Origin: Roseomonas sp. OT10
Lineage (GTDB): Bacteria > Pseudomonadota > Alphaproteobacteria > Acetobacterales > Acetobacteraceae
Assembly: GCF_020991085.1 (NCBI RefSeq)
Contig: NZ_CP087719.1
Span: 1,054,001-1,118,000, forward strand
Length of the DNA stretch: 64,000 bases
Reading direction: 5' to 3'
Below the pieces are notes generated by a model. That model saw only the letters and a program-made list of their open reading frames with translations, had not been told where the DNA came from and did not search any database. Shown here piece by piece: positions 34,802-42,774 of the stretch (positions within the stretch are counted from its first letter, which is position 1; each line of letters opens with the position of its first letter). The position numbers and the translations under genes are program-made.

Positions 34802-35799
34802 CAGCGCAGGCTCTCCAACCAGTCGGAGACGGCGATCAGGTCGGGGCCGGACATCGCCTGCCCATAGGCGGGCATCAGGTTGCCGGGCTTGATGTCCTGC
34901 GCCCCGGCGATCCAGCCGGCCATGGTGCCGCGATGGTTCTCCAGCGCCCCCGCGCCCAGCGTCAGCCGCCCGCCGACGCGCGACAGGTCCGGCCCGAGCA
35001 CCCCCGCCCATTCCGTGCCGCGCACGGCGTGGCAGGCGCCGCAGCCCGCCTCGCCGAACACCGCCCGCCCGCGCGCGAGCTGCGGCGTGGCGGGCTCCGG
35101 CACGGCGTCCCGCTGGCGTGCCAGCCAGGCGGCGAACGCCTCCGGCGGCTCCGCCACCACGGAGAAGGCCATCAGCCCGTGCTGGATGCCGCAGAACTCC
35201 GTGCACTGCCCGCGCAGCACGCCGGGCGCGTCCATCCGGATTCGCAGCGTGTTGGTGCGGCCGGGGATCATGTCCACCTTGCCGTGCAGGTTGGGAATCC
35301 AGACGCTGTGGATGACGTCGCCCGCCGTCAGCTTCAGCTCCACCTCGCGGCCCACGGGGATGCGCAGCTCGTTGGCGGTGGCGAAGCCCTCCGCCTCCGT
35401 CGCGCCGGGATAGCGGATCTCCCACCAGAACTGCCGCCCGACCATCTCGACCACCAGCGCGTCGGGCGCGCCCGGCCCGGTCAGCGCGTGCGAGACGCGC
35501 AGCACGTAGACCAGCAGCAGCGACAGCGTGACCAGGGGGAAGACCACCCCCGCCAGCACCACGAAGCGCGCCCGGCCCATGGCGCGCCGGATCGCCGGGT
35601 TCGGCGACAGGGCCAGCCAGGTCGCCACCATGGTCAGCGCCAGGATGACGCTGCCGCCGGCGAAGAGCACATGCGTCAGTTCGGCGATCCAGGCCGCGCC
35701 GGGGCCGCGCGTGTCGAGCACGGATTGCGGGCCGGCGCAGCCGGCCGGCGCCAGGGCGAGCATGATCGCCACGCACGGCGGCGTGCGGTCACGGCGCAT
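34801..35799 (-). CDS. ctaC: Cytochrome c oxidase subunit II fused to cytochrome c (caa3 type)
   Basis: A 332-residue protein with a signal/lipobox start (LAPAGC), two membrane helices (about 40-62 and 80-100), a cupredoxin domain and a C-terminal cytochrome c domain. CuA ligands are His 164, Cys 199, Cys 203, His 207 and Met 210 (CTEFCGIQHGLM). The haem motif is CGACH at 253-257, with the distal Met likely in NLMPAYGQAM. The fused cytochrome defines a caa3-type oxidase, which takes electrons directly from complex III. It is the first oxidase gene after ctaG. Confidence 0.93.
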   Translation of the reverse strand: MRRDRTPPCVAIMLALAPAGCAGPQSVLDTRGPGAAWIAELTHVLFAGGSVILALTMVATWLALSPNPAIRRAMGRARFVVLAGVVFPLVTLSLLLVYVLRVSHALTGPGAPDALVVEMVGRQFWWEIRYPGATEAEGFATANELRIPVGREVELKLTAGDVIHSVWIPNLHGKVDMIPGRTNTLRIRMDAPGVLRGQCTEFCGIQHGLMAFSVVAEPPEAFAAWLARQRDAVPEPATPQLARGRAVFGEAGCGACHAVRGTEWAGVLGPDLSRVGGRLTLGAGALENHRGTMAGWIAGAQDIKPGNLMPAYGQAMSGPDLIAVSDWLESLR

Positions 35800-35895
35800 G
35801 GACCGGCGCGGCGGCGCGCCTTGCTGGCCAGATTCGATGGGTTCCTGCCCCCGGCTTCCCGACCGGTCCGCGGTATCCGATGCTGCGGGGGGGGC

Positions 35896-36648
35896 TCAAG
35901 GCCGCGGGGCGCGACCCACGGGATCGTGTGCGATCGGACGCAGCAGCGCGGCGGCGGCGGCGACGGCCAGCACGGCGAAGGCCAGCCCGCCCGGCACCCA
36001 CATCAGCAGCCCGCCGAGCTGCTGGTCCTCCAGCGGCGTCAGGCCCCAGGGCAGGGTGGTGCCGGCATGCGGCGCGAAGAGCGGCCGCGGCGCCAGGGTC
36101 AGCATGGCGCCGAGCAGCCCGGATTGCGCGGCCGTGCCGATCCCGGCGGCGAAGGCCAGTTCAGGCCGCGACGACGCACCCTGCCACAGCCCGCGCCAGA
36201 GCCAGGCGGCACTGGCCAGGAGGGTCAGGTGCATGGCCCAGTAGGCCGGGGTGCTGGCGAAGGTCGCCGCATAGGGCAGCGGCAGGTGCCAGGTCCAGAG
36301 CGCCAGGGCGAAGGCGCCGGCCGACCCCAGCAGCCCCGCGGCCCCGGGCGGGCGGACGGCGTCGCGCCAGCCGGCGGCGAGCAGCGGCGCCGCGACCAGC
36401 ACGATCAGCAGGTGCTGCGCCACCCGTGCCGAGAACAGCGCGACCGACAGGCTGCACAGCGGCGAGACCAGCGCCAGGGCCAGCACCGCCCAGCCGCCCA
36501 GGACGAGGCCTCGCCCGCCCGGCCGTGCCCCGCGCCACAGCACCGGCAGGGCCAGGAGCAGCGCGGCGAGCAGCACCGGGTCCAGGTTCCAACCCGCCGC
36601 GCCGGGCAGGGGCGGCGCGCCGCAATAGGGAAGGGTGGCAGGGTCCAT
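35896..36648 (-). CDS. ctaG: Cytochrome c oxidase assembly protein, caa3 CtaG type
   Basis: A 250-residue membrane protein with about seven hydrophobic segments belonging to the Caa3_CtaG family. It carries LCSLSVALFSARVAQHLLIVLVAAPLLA, where the S(V/A)xFSxHMxQHxL-type motif has Arg in place of the first His, and EDQQLGGLLMWVPGG, which is strongly conserved. It helps form the active oxidase, probably in CuB/CuA assembly. The ATG at 36648 follows GGAGG. It precedes ctaC by 96 bp and is the first gene of the respiratory locus. Confidence 0.88.
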   Translation of the reverse strand: MDPATLPYCGAPPLPGAAGWNLDPVLLAALLLALPVLWRGARPGGRGLVLGGWAVLALALVSPLCSLSVALFSARVAQHLLIVLVAAPLLAAGWRDAVRPPGAAGLLGSAGAFALALWTWHLPLPYAATFASTPAYWAMHLTLLASAAWLWRGLWQGASSRPELAFAAGIGTAAQSGLLGAMLTLAPRPLFAPHAGTTLPWGLTPLEDQQLGGLLMWVPGGLAFAVLAVAAAAALLRPIAHDPVGRAPRP

Positions 36649-36785
36649 CGCCCGATCCTCCAGGGGCCCGCCGGCACGGGCAAGCCACGCCTGGTTGATC
36701 GCCGCCGCGCAGACCGGCCATGGCGGGGGCGCCGGGCCGGACCCCTTGGCTCCACCGGCGGGAGGCGTATCTCTGCGTGGCTTCC

Positions 36786-36862
36786 GCGGGGACGACCCCG
36801 CCCGGTTGCCTCTCCGGCGGCCGCCCCGGTTCCGGCGGGGGAGCGAGGCGGGACGGCCCGCC
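36786..36862 (+). promoter_or_regulatory. Guanidine-II (mini-ykkC) riboswitch
   Basis: Two perfect six-pair hairpins with ACGR loops occur in the leader of the SugE-type gene: 36786-36801 (GCGGGG-ACGA-CCCCGC) and 36847-36862 (GGCGGG-ACGG-CCCGCC). They are 45 bases apart; the second ends nine bases before the GGAGG ribosome site at 36872-36876. Guanidine-II riboswitches consist of two such hairpins whose ACGR loops pair through guanidinium and raise access to the ribosome site. The linker is on the long side for the class. The downstream guanidinium exporter fits exactly. Confidence 0.82.
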
Positions 36863-36881
36863 GCCTTCGCCGGAGGCCATG

Positions 36882-37202
36882 ATGGCCTGGATCATTCTCT
36901 TCGTCGCCGGATTGCTGGAGGTCGGCTGGGCCGTGGGGCTCAAGCAGACGGACGGCTTCACCCGCCCCATCCCCACCGTGCTGACCCTGGCCGCGATGGT
37001 CGCCAGCGTCGTCCTGCTGGGCCTGGCCCTGCGCAGCCTGCCGCTGGGCACCGCCTATGCCGTCTGGACGGGGATCGGCACGGTCGGCACCGTGCTGGTC
37101 GGCATGGCGCTGTTCGGCGAGCCGGCCGATGCCCTGCGCCTCGGCTGCATCGCCCTCATCGTCGGCGGGATCGCCGGGCTGAAGATGCTGTCGCCGCAGT
37201 GA
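36882..37202 (+). CDS. sugE: SMR guanidinium exporter SugE/Gdx
   Basis: A 106-residue four-helix small multidrug resistance protein. The Gdx/SugE subtype is shown by LLEVGWAVGLKQTDGFTR with the membrane-embedded Glu (about residue 13), and by GTAYAVWTGIGTVGTVLVGM. Gdx members export guanidinium in exchange for protons as antiparallel dimers in the inner membrane. The ATG at 36882 is chosen over the ATG three bases earlier because it lies five bases after GGAGG rather than two. The leader has a guanidine-II riboswitch-like structure, so expression is likely induced by guanidine. Confidence 0.93.
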   Translation: MAWIILFVAGLLEVGWAVGLKQTDGFTRPIPTVLTLAAMVASVVLLGLALRSLPLGTAYAVWTGIGTVGTVLVGMALFGEPADALRLGCIALIVGGIAGLKMLSPQ

Positions 37203-37209
37203 GGCGGCG

Positions 37210-37240
37210 GCCCGGCGGGGCGGGCCCCGTCCCGCCGGGC
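37210..37240. terminator. Hairpin between convergent sugE and deacetylase genes
   Basis: GCCCGGCGGG pairs perfectly with CCCGCCGGGC around an 11-base loop. It lies 8 bp after the sugE stop and 12 bp from the end of the convergent gene. There is no T-run, but the place and stem strength suit a bidirectional transcript end. Confidence 0.5.
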
Positions 37241-37251
37241 GCGACCCTCCG

Positions 37252-38169
37252 TCAGCCCGCCGCCTGCGCCTTGCAGTAGCGCGCGACCTCCTCGTGGGTC
37301 ATGAAGCAGACGTCGCCATGGCCGCGGATGTAGGTCACGAGCCGGTCCAGCAGCGCGATGCGGGAGCGGTGGCCGATGACGTGCGGGTGCATGGTCAGCA
37401 GGAACAGCCCGCCCTCGGCATAGGCGCCGTCGAACTCGGCACGGAAGATCTCCTCCACCGCCGAGGGGGCGGTGTAGGGGCGCAGGGCGGAGAAGCGGAC
37501 GAAGTTGAAGTAGGGCGCGTCGTCGCGGATCCATTCCGGCGGCAGCTCGACGATGCCGGTGGGCTCGCCGTCCGCGACCAGCTCGTACGGATCGTCATCC
37601 GCCATCAGGCTGGAATCGTAGAGCAGCCCCAGCTCCCGGATGATGGACATCGTGTCCACCGAGAAGTCCCAGGAGGCGGTGCGGATGCCGACCGGGCGGC
37701 GGCCGGAAACCTTCTCCAGCGTGTCCGCGGCGCGGAAGGTGAGGTCGCGCTCCACCCCCGGCGGCAGGCTGGTATTGGCCTCGTGGATCCAGGAATGGAT
37801 GCCGATCTCGTGGCCTTCCTCCGCCACGGCGCGGACCTCGTCCGGATAGAGCAGGGCGGAGACCGCCGGGTAGAAGAAGCTCGCCTTTACCCCGTGCCGG
37901 TCGAGCAGCGCGCGGATTCGCGGAATGCCCTGGCGGTTGCCGTACTGGCCCTGGCTGATCCGCATCGGGCTCTCGTCCGCGTCGCGCAGCGGGATGGTGT
38001 CGTGGTCCGCGTCGAAGGAGAGGGTGACGCAGCAGCGCGCCCCGTCCGGCCACAGCGCGGGGCGCATCGACCGCCCGGCCCGTGCCCGGCCGGTGATCTT
38101 CCGCCAGGTTTCCTCGGGCCATTCCCAGGGCTTCGGCGCAGGGGGCTTCGGCGCATCGGCATCGGGCAT
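37252..38169 (-). CDS. Polysaccharide deacetylase-family protein (PuuE/HpPgdA-like)
   Basis: A 305-residue NodB-homology hydrolase with no signal peptide. Motifs are VTLSFDADHDT (metal-binding Asp and catalytic Asp), IGIHSWIHE (His-x-x-x-His-like metal site), GIRTASWDFSV and LTMHPHVIGHR. The cytosolic location and the FDADHDT and HPHVIGHR forms resemble the allantoinase PuuE and the HpPgdA group more than cell-wall deacetylases. An amide-hydrolysing role on a small molecule is therefore likely. The neighbouring amidases, carbamoylase and amidohydrolases fit this. It is convergent with sugE and divergent from the next amidase. Confidence 0.83.
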   Translation of the reverse strand: MPDADAPKPPAPKPWEWPEETWRKITGRARAGRSMRPALWPDGARCCVTLSFDADHDTIPLRDADESPMRISQGQYGNRQGIPRIRALLDRHGVKASFFYPAVSALLYPDEVRAVAEEGHEIGIHSWIHEANTSLPPGVERDLTFRAADTLEKVSGRRPVGIRTASWDFSVDTMSIIRELGLLYDSSLMADDDPYELVADGEPTGIVELPPEWIRDDAPYFNFVRFSALRPYTAPSAVEEIFRAEFDGAYAEGGLFLLTMHPHVIGHRSRIALLDRLVTYIRGHGDVCFMTHEEVARYCKAQAAG

Positions 38170-38278
38170 GGCGGGGAGACTCCTTCATGGTGTTGGGGGG
38201 CACCGGGGGGTGGCGATCCTGGGCCGGCTGGGCGGGGGAGGGAAGCCACCCCGGCCCATGCCATCCGGCGCCACGCCC

Positions 38279-38348
38279 ATGCTGGCGTCCCCATCCCGGC
38301 GTCCCCATCCTGGCGCCCCCATCCTGGCGTCGCCGTCCTGGCCGGCAT
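38279..38348. repeat. 14-bp tandem repeat (minisatellite)
   Basis: Five consecutive 14-bp units of the form ATCCTGGCGTCCCC start at 38279, 38293, 38307, 38321 and 38335. They differ by one to a few bases each, and the last is degenerate. They lie in the 232-bp gap between the divergent deacetylase and amidase genes, ending 54 bp before the amidase ATG, so they overlap the likely promoter region. Confidence 0.8.
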
Positions 38349-38401
38349 GCGGCCGGGCACGCTTCCCCGGGCAGGGCGCCCGGCGCATTCTCCGCCGCCT
38401 G

Positions 38402-39838
38402 ATGAGCGAGCTTCCCACCGATCCGGCGCTGATGGGCGCCGAGGCGCTGCTGTCCCTCTATGCCCGCCGTGCCCTGTCCCCCATTGAGGCGCTGAAGGCC
38501 GTCACCGAGCGGATCGCCCGCTACAACCCCTGGGTCAACGCCTTCGCCGCGCTGAACCCGCGCGCCCTGGCCCAGGCGGGGGAGAGCGAGGCGCGCTGGA
38601 TGGCCGGGCGCCCGCTCGGGCCCCTGGACGGCGTGCCGGTGACGGTGAAGGACCTGCTGAACGTCGCGGGCTTCCCCACCCGGCGCGGCAGCCGCGTCAG
38701 CGACCCGGCCCCGGCCGCCGAGGACGCGCCGGCGGTGCTGGGGCTGAAGGCGTCCGGCGCCGTGCTGCTGGGCAAGACCACCACCACGGAATACGGCTGG
38801 AAGACGCCGGGCGACTGCCCGCTGCACGGCATCACCCGCAACCCCTGGAACCCGAGGCGCACCACCGGTGGCTCCTCCTCCGGCGCCGGGGCGGCGGGGG
38901 CGGCGTGCTTCGGGCCGCTGCATGTCGGCACCGATGCCGGCGGCTCCATCCGCATCCCGGCGGCCTTCTGCGGCCTGGTGGGCGTGAAGCCGAGCTATGG
39001 CCGCGTGCCGCAATGGCCGCAGAGCGCCTTCGGCAGCGTGTCCGTGGCGGGGCCGATGACGCGCGGGGTGCGCGACGCGGCGCTGCTGCTGGGCGCGATC
39101 GGGCGGGCGGACATCCGCGACCCGTACTGCCTTCCGGACGACCCCCGCGACTGGCGCGACGGGATCGAGGACGGGGTGCGCCGGATGCGGATCGCCCTGG
39201 TGCGCCGCCTGGGTTTCGATGCGCCGCTGGATGCCGAGGGCGAGGCGGCGCTGCATCGGGCGCTGCACTGGCTGCAGGAGGCCGGGGCAGTGGTGGAGGA
39301 GGCCGATCCGGACCTGCCCGACACCCGGGCCGTCTTCGCCCGCGTCTGGGGCGCCGCGCTGGCGCGGCTGGTCGCCACCACGCCGGAGGAGCGGCGCGAG
39401 CAGCTCGATCCCGGCCTGGTGGAGGTGGCGCGGCGCGAGGGCGGCATGAGCGCCGTCGAGTTCCTCGGCGCCGAGGCGCTGCGGGCGGAGGTGGCGCACC
39501 GCATGGCACGCTTCCACCTGCGCTACGACCTGGTGCTCACCGCCTGCACGCCGACCGCGGCCTTCGCGGCGGACGATCCCACGGTGAACCCGGCCACGGC
39601 GCTGTGGCGCGACTGGGCGCCCTGGACCGCCGCCTTCAACCTGACGCGCCAGCCGGCGATCAGCGTGCCGGCCGGGCTGGATGCGGAGGGCATGCCGCGC
39701 GCCGTGCAGGTCGCGGCGGCGCAGGGGCGCGACGACCTCTGCTTCCGCGCCGCGCGGGTCATCGAGCGCGCGGCGAACTTCCCGCTGGCCGACCCCGGGC
39801 TGGCGCAGAAGGCGTTGCGCGCCGCGGCCCAGGGCTGA
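38402..39838 (+). CDS. Amidase (amidase-signature family)
   Basis: A 478-residue amidase-signature enzyme. The triad is visible as Lys in VTVKDLLNVAG (near residue 83), the cis-Ser in TTGGSSSGAGAA and the nucleophile in GTDAGGSIRIPAAFCG, the canonical form. The rest has GVKPSYGRVP and SVAGPMTRGVRD, typical of the family. The Ser is around residue 183. No clear ribosome site precedes the ATG. A 14-bp tandem repeat lies upstream. GatB and GatC are not near, so it is probably a catabolic amidase. It is convergent with the aldo/keto reductase gene. Confidence 0.88.
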   Translation: MSELPTDPALMGAEALLSLYARRALSPIEALKAVTERIARYNPWVNAFAALNPRALAQAGESEARWMAGRPLGPLDGVPVTVKDLLNVAGFPTRRGSRVSDPAPAAEDAPAVLGLKASGAVLLGKTTTTEYGWKTPGDCPLHGITRNPWNPRRTTGGSSSGAGAAGAACFGPLHVGTDAGGSIRIPAAFCGLVGVKPSYGRVPQWPQSAFGSVSVAGPMTRGVRDAALLLGAIGRADIRDPYCLPDDPRDWRDGIEDGVRRMRIALVRRLGFDAPLDAEGEAALHRALHWLQEAGAVVEEADPDLPDTRAVFARVWGAALARLVATTPEERREQLDPGLVEVARREGGMSAVEFLGAEALRAEVAHRMARFHLRYDLVLTACTPTAAFAADDPTVNPATALWRDWAPWTAAFNLTRQPAISVPAGLDAEGMPRAVQVAAAQGRDDLCFRAARVIERAANFPLADPGLAQKALRAAAQG

Positions 39839-39872
39839 CGCGGGCCGGCCGGGGGTGGCGGCACCCTCCGCC

Positions 39873-39893
39873 GGCCGCCGCGGAGCGGCGGCC
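39873..39893. terminator. Hairpin between convergent amidase and aldo/keto reductase genes
   Basis: GGCCGCCGC pairs perfectly with GCGGCGGCC around a three-base loop (gga). It lies in the 60-bp gap between genes ending at 39838 and 39899. No T-run follows on either strand. Confidence 0.45.
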
Positions 39894-39898
39894 CGGAC

Positions 39899-41035
39899 CT
39901 ACGCCGCAGGGTTGGGGGCGCGGCGGTCGATCAGCCCGGCCTCCCGCATCTGCGCCCAGAAGGCGGCGGGGATGGCCTGGCGGAAGGCGGCCGCGTTCTG
40001 GCGTGGCTGGTCCGGGTGGCTGGCGCCGGGAACGAAGCAGGACACCGCCGGCTGCGCGTTGAGGAAGTGCAGCGCCGCGACGCGCAGATCCACCTCGTGC
40101 TCCCGCGCCACCGCCCGCATCTGCTCGCGCTTGCGCAGCATCGCGTCCGGGATGCCGCTGCCGTAGTTGAAGCGCTCCTTCCCCGCCAGGAAGCCGCCGT
40201 TCAGCGGCGCGCCGACCATGATGGAGGCCCCCTTGGCCCGCACCGCGGGGATGATGCCGTCCAGGGCCTTCGCGTGCTCCGCCAGGGAATACTGGGTGGC
40301 GGCGAGGAAGATGTCGGGCTCGGTCACCTCCAGGGCCGCCAGGATCGGCTCCGGCTCGTTCACGCCCATGCCCCAGGCCTTGATGACCCCCTCCTCCTTC
40401 AGGCGCTGCAGCGTGGGGAAGGCGCCCTTGCGGGCCTCCTCGAAGGCCTCCTGCCAGGGGCGGCCGAGGTCGCGCTCGTTGCCGGGCGAAAGGTCGTGGA
40501 CGAAGACGATGTCGAGGCGCGACAGGCCGAGGCGTTGCAGGCTGTCCTCGATCGAGCGCCGGGTCCCGTCGGCGGAATAGTCGTAGCGGTAGCGGAAGGC
40601 AGGGGCGTTCGCCCAGTTCGCGACGCGGCGCAGCGCCAGCGCCGCATCCGGTTCCAGCACCCGGCCGATCTTGGTGGACAGGGTGAACTCGTCGCGCGGC
40701 TTGCTGCTGAGCACGGTGCCGATGCGCCGCTCGCCGCGGCCCAGCCCGTACCAGGGCGAGGTGTCGAACAGCCGGATGCCCGACTCCCAGGCGGCATCGA
40801 CCGTGGCGACGGCATCGGCATCCGAGACGACCTTGCCGAAGCCGTTGCTCAGCGGCTGGCCCCCCAGGCCGAGCCGCTGCGCCGGGCGCCAGCGGCCGCC
40901 CTGGCCGGGCGTATTGGCCGGGAGGGCGCCTGCGGGCCCGGTGGAGCCGGGCGTGGTCTGCGCGGCGGCCGGGCGTGCGGCGAGGGCGGCGGTGCCGAGC
41001 AGGGCGGCGGAGAGAAGGGCGCGTCGGGCGGCCAT
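39899..41035 (-). CDS. Exported aldo/keto reductase
   Basis: A 378-residue aldo/keto reductase of the aldose/pyridoxal dehydrogenase-like branch. Catalytic residues are visible as Asp 91 and Tyr 96 (LFDTSPWYGLGRGE), Lys 122 (STKIGR) and His 179 (VFVHDLS). It starts with MAARRALLSAALLGTAALAA and an AAAQ cleavage site, so it has a Sec-type signal peptide with a short basic region. Aldo/keto reductases use NAD(P)H and are normally cytosolic, so export is odd. It is divergent from the M20 peptidase, with a dyad in the shared 153-bp gap. Confidence 0.83.
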   Translation of the reverse strand: MAARRALLSAALLGTAALAARPAAAQTTPGSTGPAGALPANTPGQGGRWRPAQRLGLGGQPLSNGFGKVVSDADAVATVDAAWESGIRLFDTSPWYGLGRGERRIGTVLSSKPRDEFTLSTKIGRVLEPDAALALRRVANWANAPAFRYRYDYSADGTRRSIEDSLQRLGLSRLDIVFVHDLSPGNERDLGRPWQEAFEEARKGAFPTLQRLKEEGVIKAWGMGVNEPEPILAALEVTEPDIFLAATQYSLAEHAKALDGIIPAVRAKGASIMVGAPLNGGFLAGKERFNYGSGIPDAMLRKREQMRAVAREHEVDLRVAALHFLNAQPAVSCFVPGASHPDQPRQNAAAFRQAIPAAFWAQMREAGLIDRRAPNPAA

Positions 41036-41064
41036 GGCATATGTCCCGGTCTTTGATGGATACA

Positions 41065-41084
41065 AGATGAACGCCCTGTCATCT
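41065..41084. promoter_or_regulatory. Inverted repeat in divergent promoter region
   Basis: AGATGA and TCATCT form a perfect six-base inverted repeat around an eight-base spacer. It lies in an AT-richer patch 30 bp upstream of the aldo/keto reductase start and 105 bp upstream of the peptidase start. It has the spacing of a dimeric regulator site. Confidence 0.35.
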
Positions 41085-41188
41085 GACGCTGTTGCGCTGC
41101 GGCGTGTTGCGGCCCGCTGCCAAGCATTGCGGGGGCACCCCGATCTGATCTTCAACGGGGACCGACCCCACCCTGCCAGGAGCCCGGC

Positions 41189-42373
41189 ATGACCGACATG
41201 AACCCCGCCATCACCGACTGGCTCGCCACGCAGCGCGAGGCGATGCTCGAGCTGCTGCGCGCGATGGTCGACACGGACGGCGGCTCCTACGACAAGGCCG
41301 GCGTCGATGCCGTGGGGGCGCTGGTCTCGCGCTTCTGCGAATCGCATGGCATTCCCGTGGAGACCATCCCGGGCGAGCGCTTCGGCGACTGCCTGCGCGC
41401 CACGGTGGCGGGCGGCGAGGGGGGGATGTCCGGCGGCAATGCCCGGCGGAACATCCTGGTGATGGGCCATCGCGACACCGTCTTCCCGAAGGGCGAGCCG
41501 CAGCGCCGGCCCTTCCATATCGAGGGCGGCCGCGCCTATGGCCCCGGCGTCGCCGACATGAAGGCGGGGCTGGTGATGAACCTGTTCGTCCTGGCCGGCT
41601 TCGCGAAGTTCGGCGGTGCGCCGGGACCGCTGGTGGGGTTGTTCACGGGCGACGAGGAGATCGGCTCGCCGGAGGGCCGGCCGGTGATCGAGGCGGAGGC
41701 GCGGCAGGCAAGGGCGGTCTTCAACAGCGAGCCAGGCCGTCCTTCCGGCAATGTCGTCACCGGGCGAAAGGGCGGGGTCTTCATGGCCTTCACCATCGAG
41801 GGCAAGGCGGCGCATTCCGGCGGCAACTTCGAGGCGGGCATCAGCGCCATCGAGGAACTGGCGCGCAAGGTGCAGGCGATCCACGCGCTGACCGACCTGT
41901 CGCGCGGGATCACCCTCAATGTCGGGCTGGTCAGCGGCGGGCAGAGCGTCAACACCGTGGCCCCGCTGGCCGAGGGGCAGATCGACCTGCGCTACGTGCA
42001 CCCCGCCGACCGTGACGAGACCATGGGGAAGATCGAGGCGATCATCGCCCGCGCCTTCGTCCCGGGAACGCGCGCCACCCTCGCCATCCGGGGCGAATTC
42101 AAGGCGCTGACGCAGGATGACGCCTCGGCGCGGCTCTTCGAGGGCTACCGGCAGGCGGCCGCGGCGACCGGCCTGTCGGTCGACGGGGAGTTCACCGGCG
42201 GCTGCGCGGATTCTGGCTTCACCGCCGCGATGGGCGCGCCGACCCTTTGTGCGGTCGGCCCGGTCGGCGGCCGCGCGCACAGCCCGGAGGAGTATCTGGA
42301 GGTGGACAGCCTGGTACCGCGCGCCCAGGCCCTGGCCCGCGCGATTGCCGGGCTGGAGGCGACGGGGCTCTGA
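41189..42373 (+). CDS. M20-family metallopeptidase (glutamate carboxypeptidase type)
   Basis: A 394-residue di-zinc M20 hydrolase resembling carboxypeptidase G2 and related amidohydrolases. Metal and catalytic residues are His 94 and Asp 96 (MGHRDTVFP), bridging Asp 123 (GVADMKAG), catalytic Glu 156 and Glu 157 (TGDEEIGS), Glu in FNSEPGRP and His in AHSPEEYLEVD. A dimerisation domain occupies roughly residues 180-295 (KAAHSGGNFEAGISAIEELA). There is no signal peptide. AGGAG precedes the ATG. It probably hydrolyses an N-acyl amino acid or a C-terminal glutamate; the substrate is unknown. Confidence 0.88.
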   Translation: MTDMNPAITDWLATQREAMLELLRAMVDTDGGSYDKAGVDAVGALVSRFCESHGIPVETIPGERFGDCLRATVAGGEGGMSGGNARRNILVMGHRDTVFPKGEPQRRPFHIEGGRAYGPGVADMKAGLVMNLFVLAGFAKFGGAPGPLVGLFTGDEEIGSPEGRPVIEAEARQARAVFNSEPGRPSGNVVTGRKGGVFMAFTIEGKAAHSGGNFEAGISAIEELARKVQAIHALTDLSRGITLNVGLVSGGQSVNTVAPLAEGQIDLRYVHPADRDETMGKIEAIIARAFVPGTRATLAIRGEFKALTQDDASARLFEGYRQAAAATGLSVDGEFTGGCADSGFTAAMGAPTLCAVGPVGGRAHSPEEYLEVDSLVPRAQALARAIAGLEATGL

Positions 42374-42379
42374 TCCCGC

Positions 42380-42700
42380 TCAGCGCGGCGCCACGGATGC
42401 GACCTCGGTCACGGTGCCCGATACGGGACCGGCCGACGCCGGGCCACGAGCCCGGGCAAGCCGGTCCTGCTCCAGGCGGGCCTTTTCGCGCAGCCAGTAG
42501 TCGCGGCGCAGGTTGCGCGCTTCCTGCTCGCGCTCTGTCGCCTCGTTGACGCGGGGCCGGGGAGCCTCGGCAGTATCGCGCGGGGCAAAGAAGGGAAGCC
42601 GCCCGATCGTGCTGTCGTAGAGGCTGTCCAACGCCCCGGCCTGGGCAGGGGAGGCGAGGGTCGCCAATCCGAGGATCGGCAGGGCCAGCAAGGCGCGCAT
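42380..42700 (-). CDS. Small exported protein of unknown function
   Basis: A 106-residue protein I do not recognise. The first 20 residues (MRALLALPILGLATLASPAQ, then AGALDS) form a signal peptide. The mature part has a charged helical stretch, EATEREQEARNLRRDYWLREKARLEQDRLARA in segments, predicted to form a coiled coil, and a Ser/Gly/Val tail. The start at 42700 is preferred because GGAG lies nine bases upstream; an in-frame ATG at 42721 has GGAG only one base away. It converges with the M20 gene (6-bp gap) and is one of three small secreted-protein genes in a row. Confidence 0.65.
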   Translation of the reverse strand: MRALLALPILGLATLASPAQAGALDSLYDSTIGRLPFFAPRDTAEAPRPRVNEATEREQEARNLRRDYWLREKARLEQDRLARARGPASAGPVSGTVTEVASVAPR

Positions 42701-42774
42701 GGGGTTCTGCTCCGGCTTCATGCTCCGGAACGGCCCCGCGGCCGTCGGGTTTCGGCGCCAGTTTGCGGCGCCGG

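Noticed and set aside
38402-39838. GatA subunit of the amidotransferase
   Set aside because: The motifs are shared by all amidase-signature enzymes, and no gatB or gatC gene is nearby; the same holds for the amidase at 7720.
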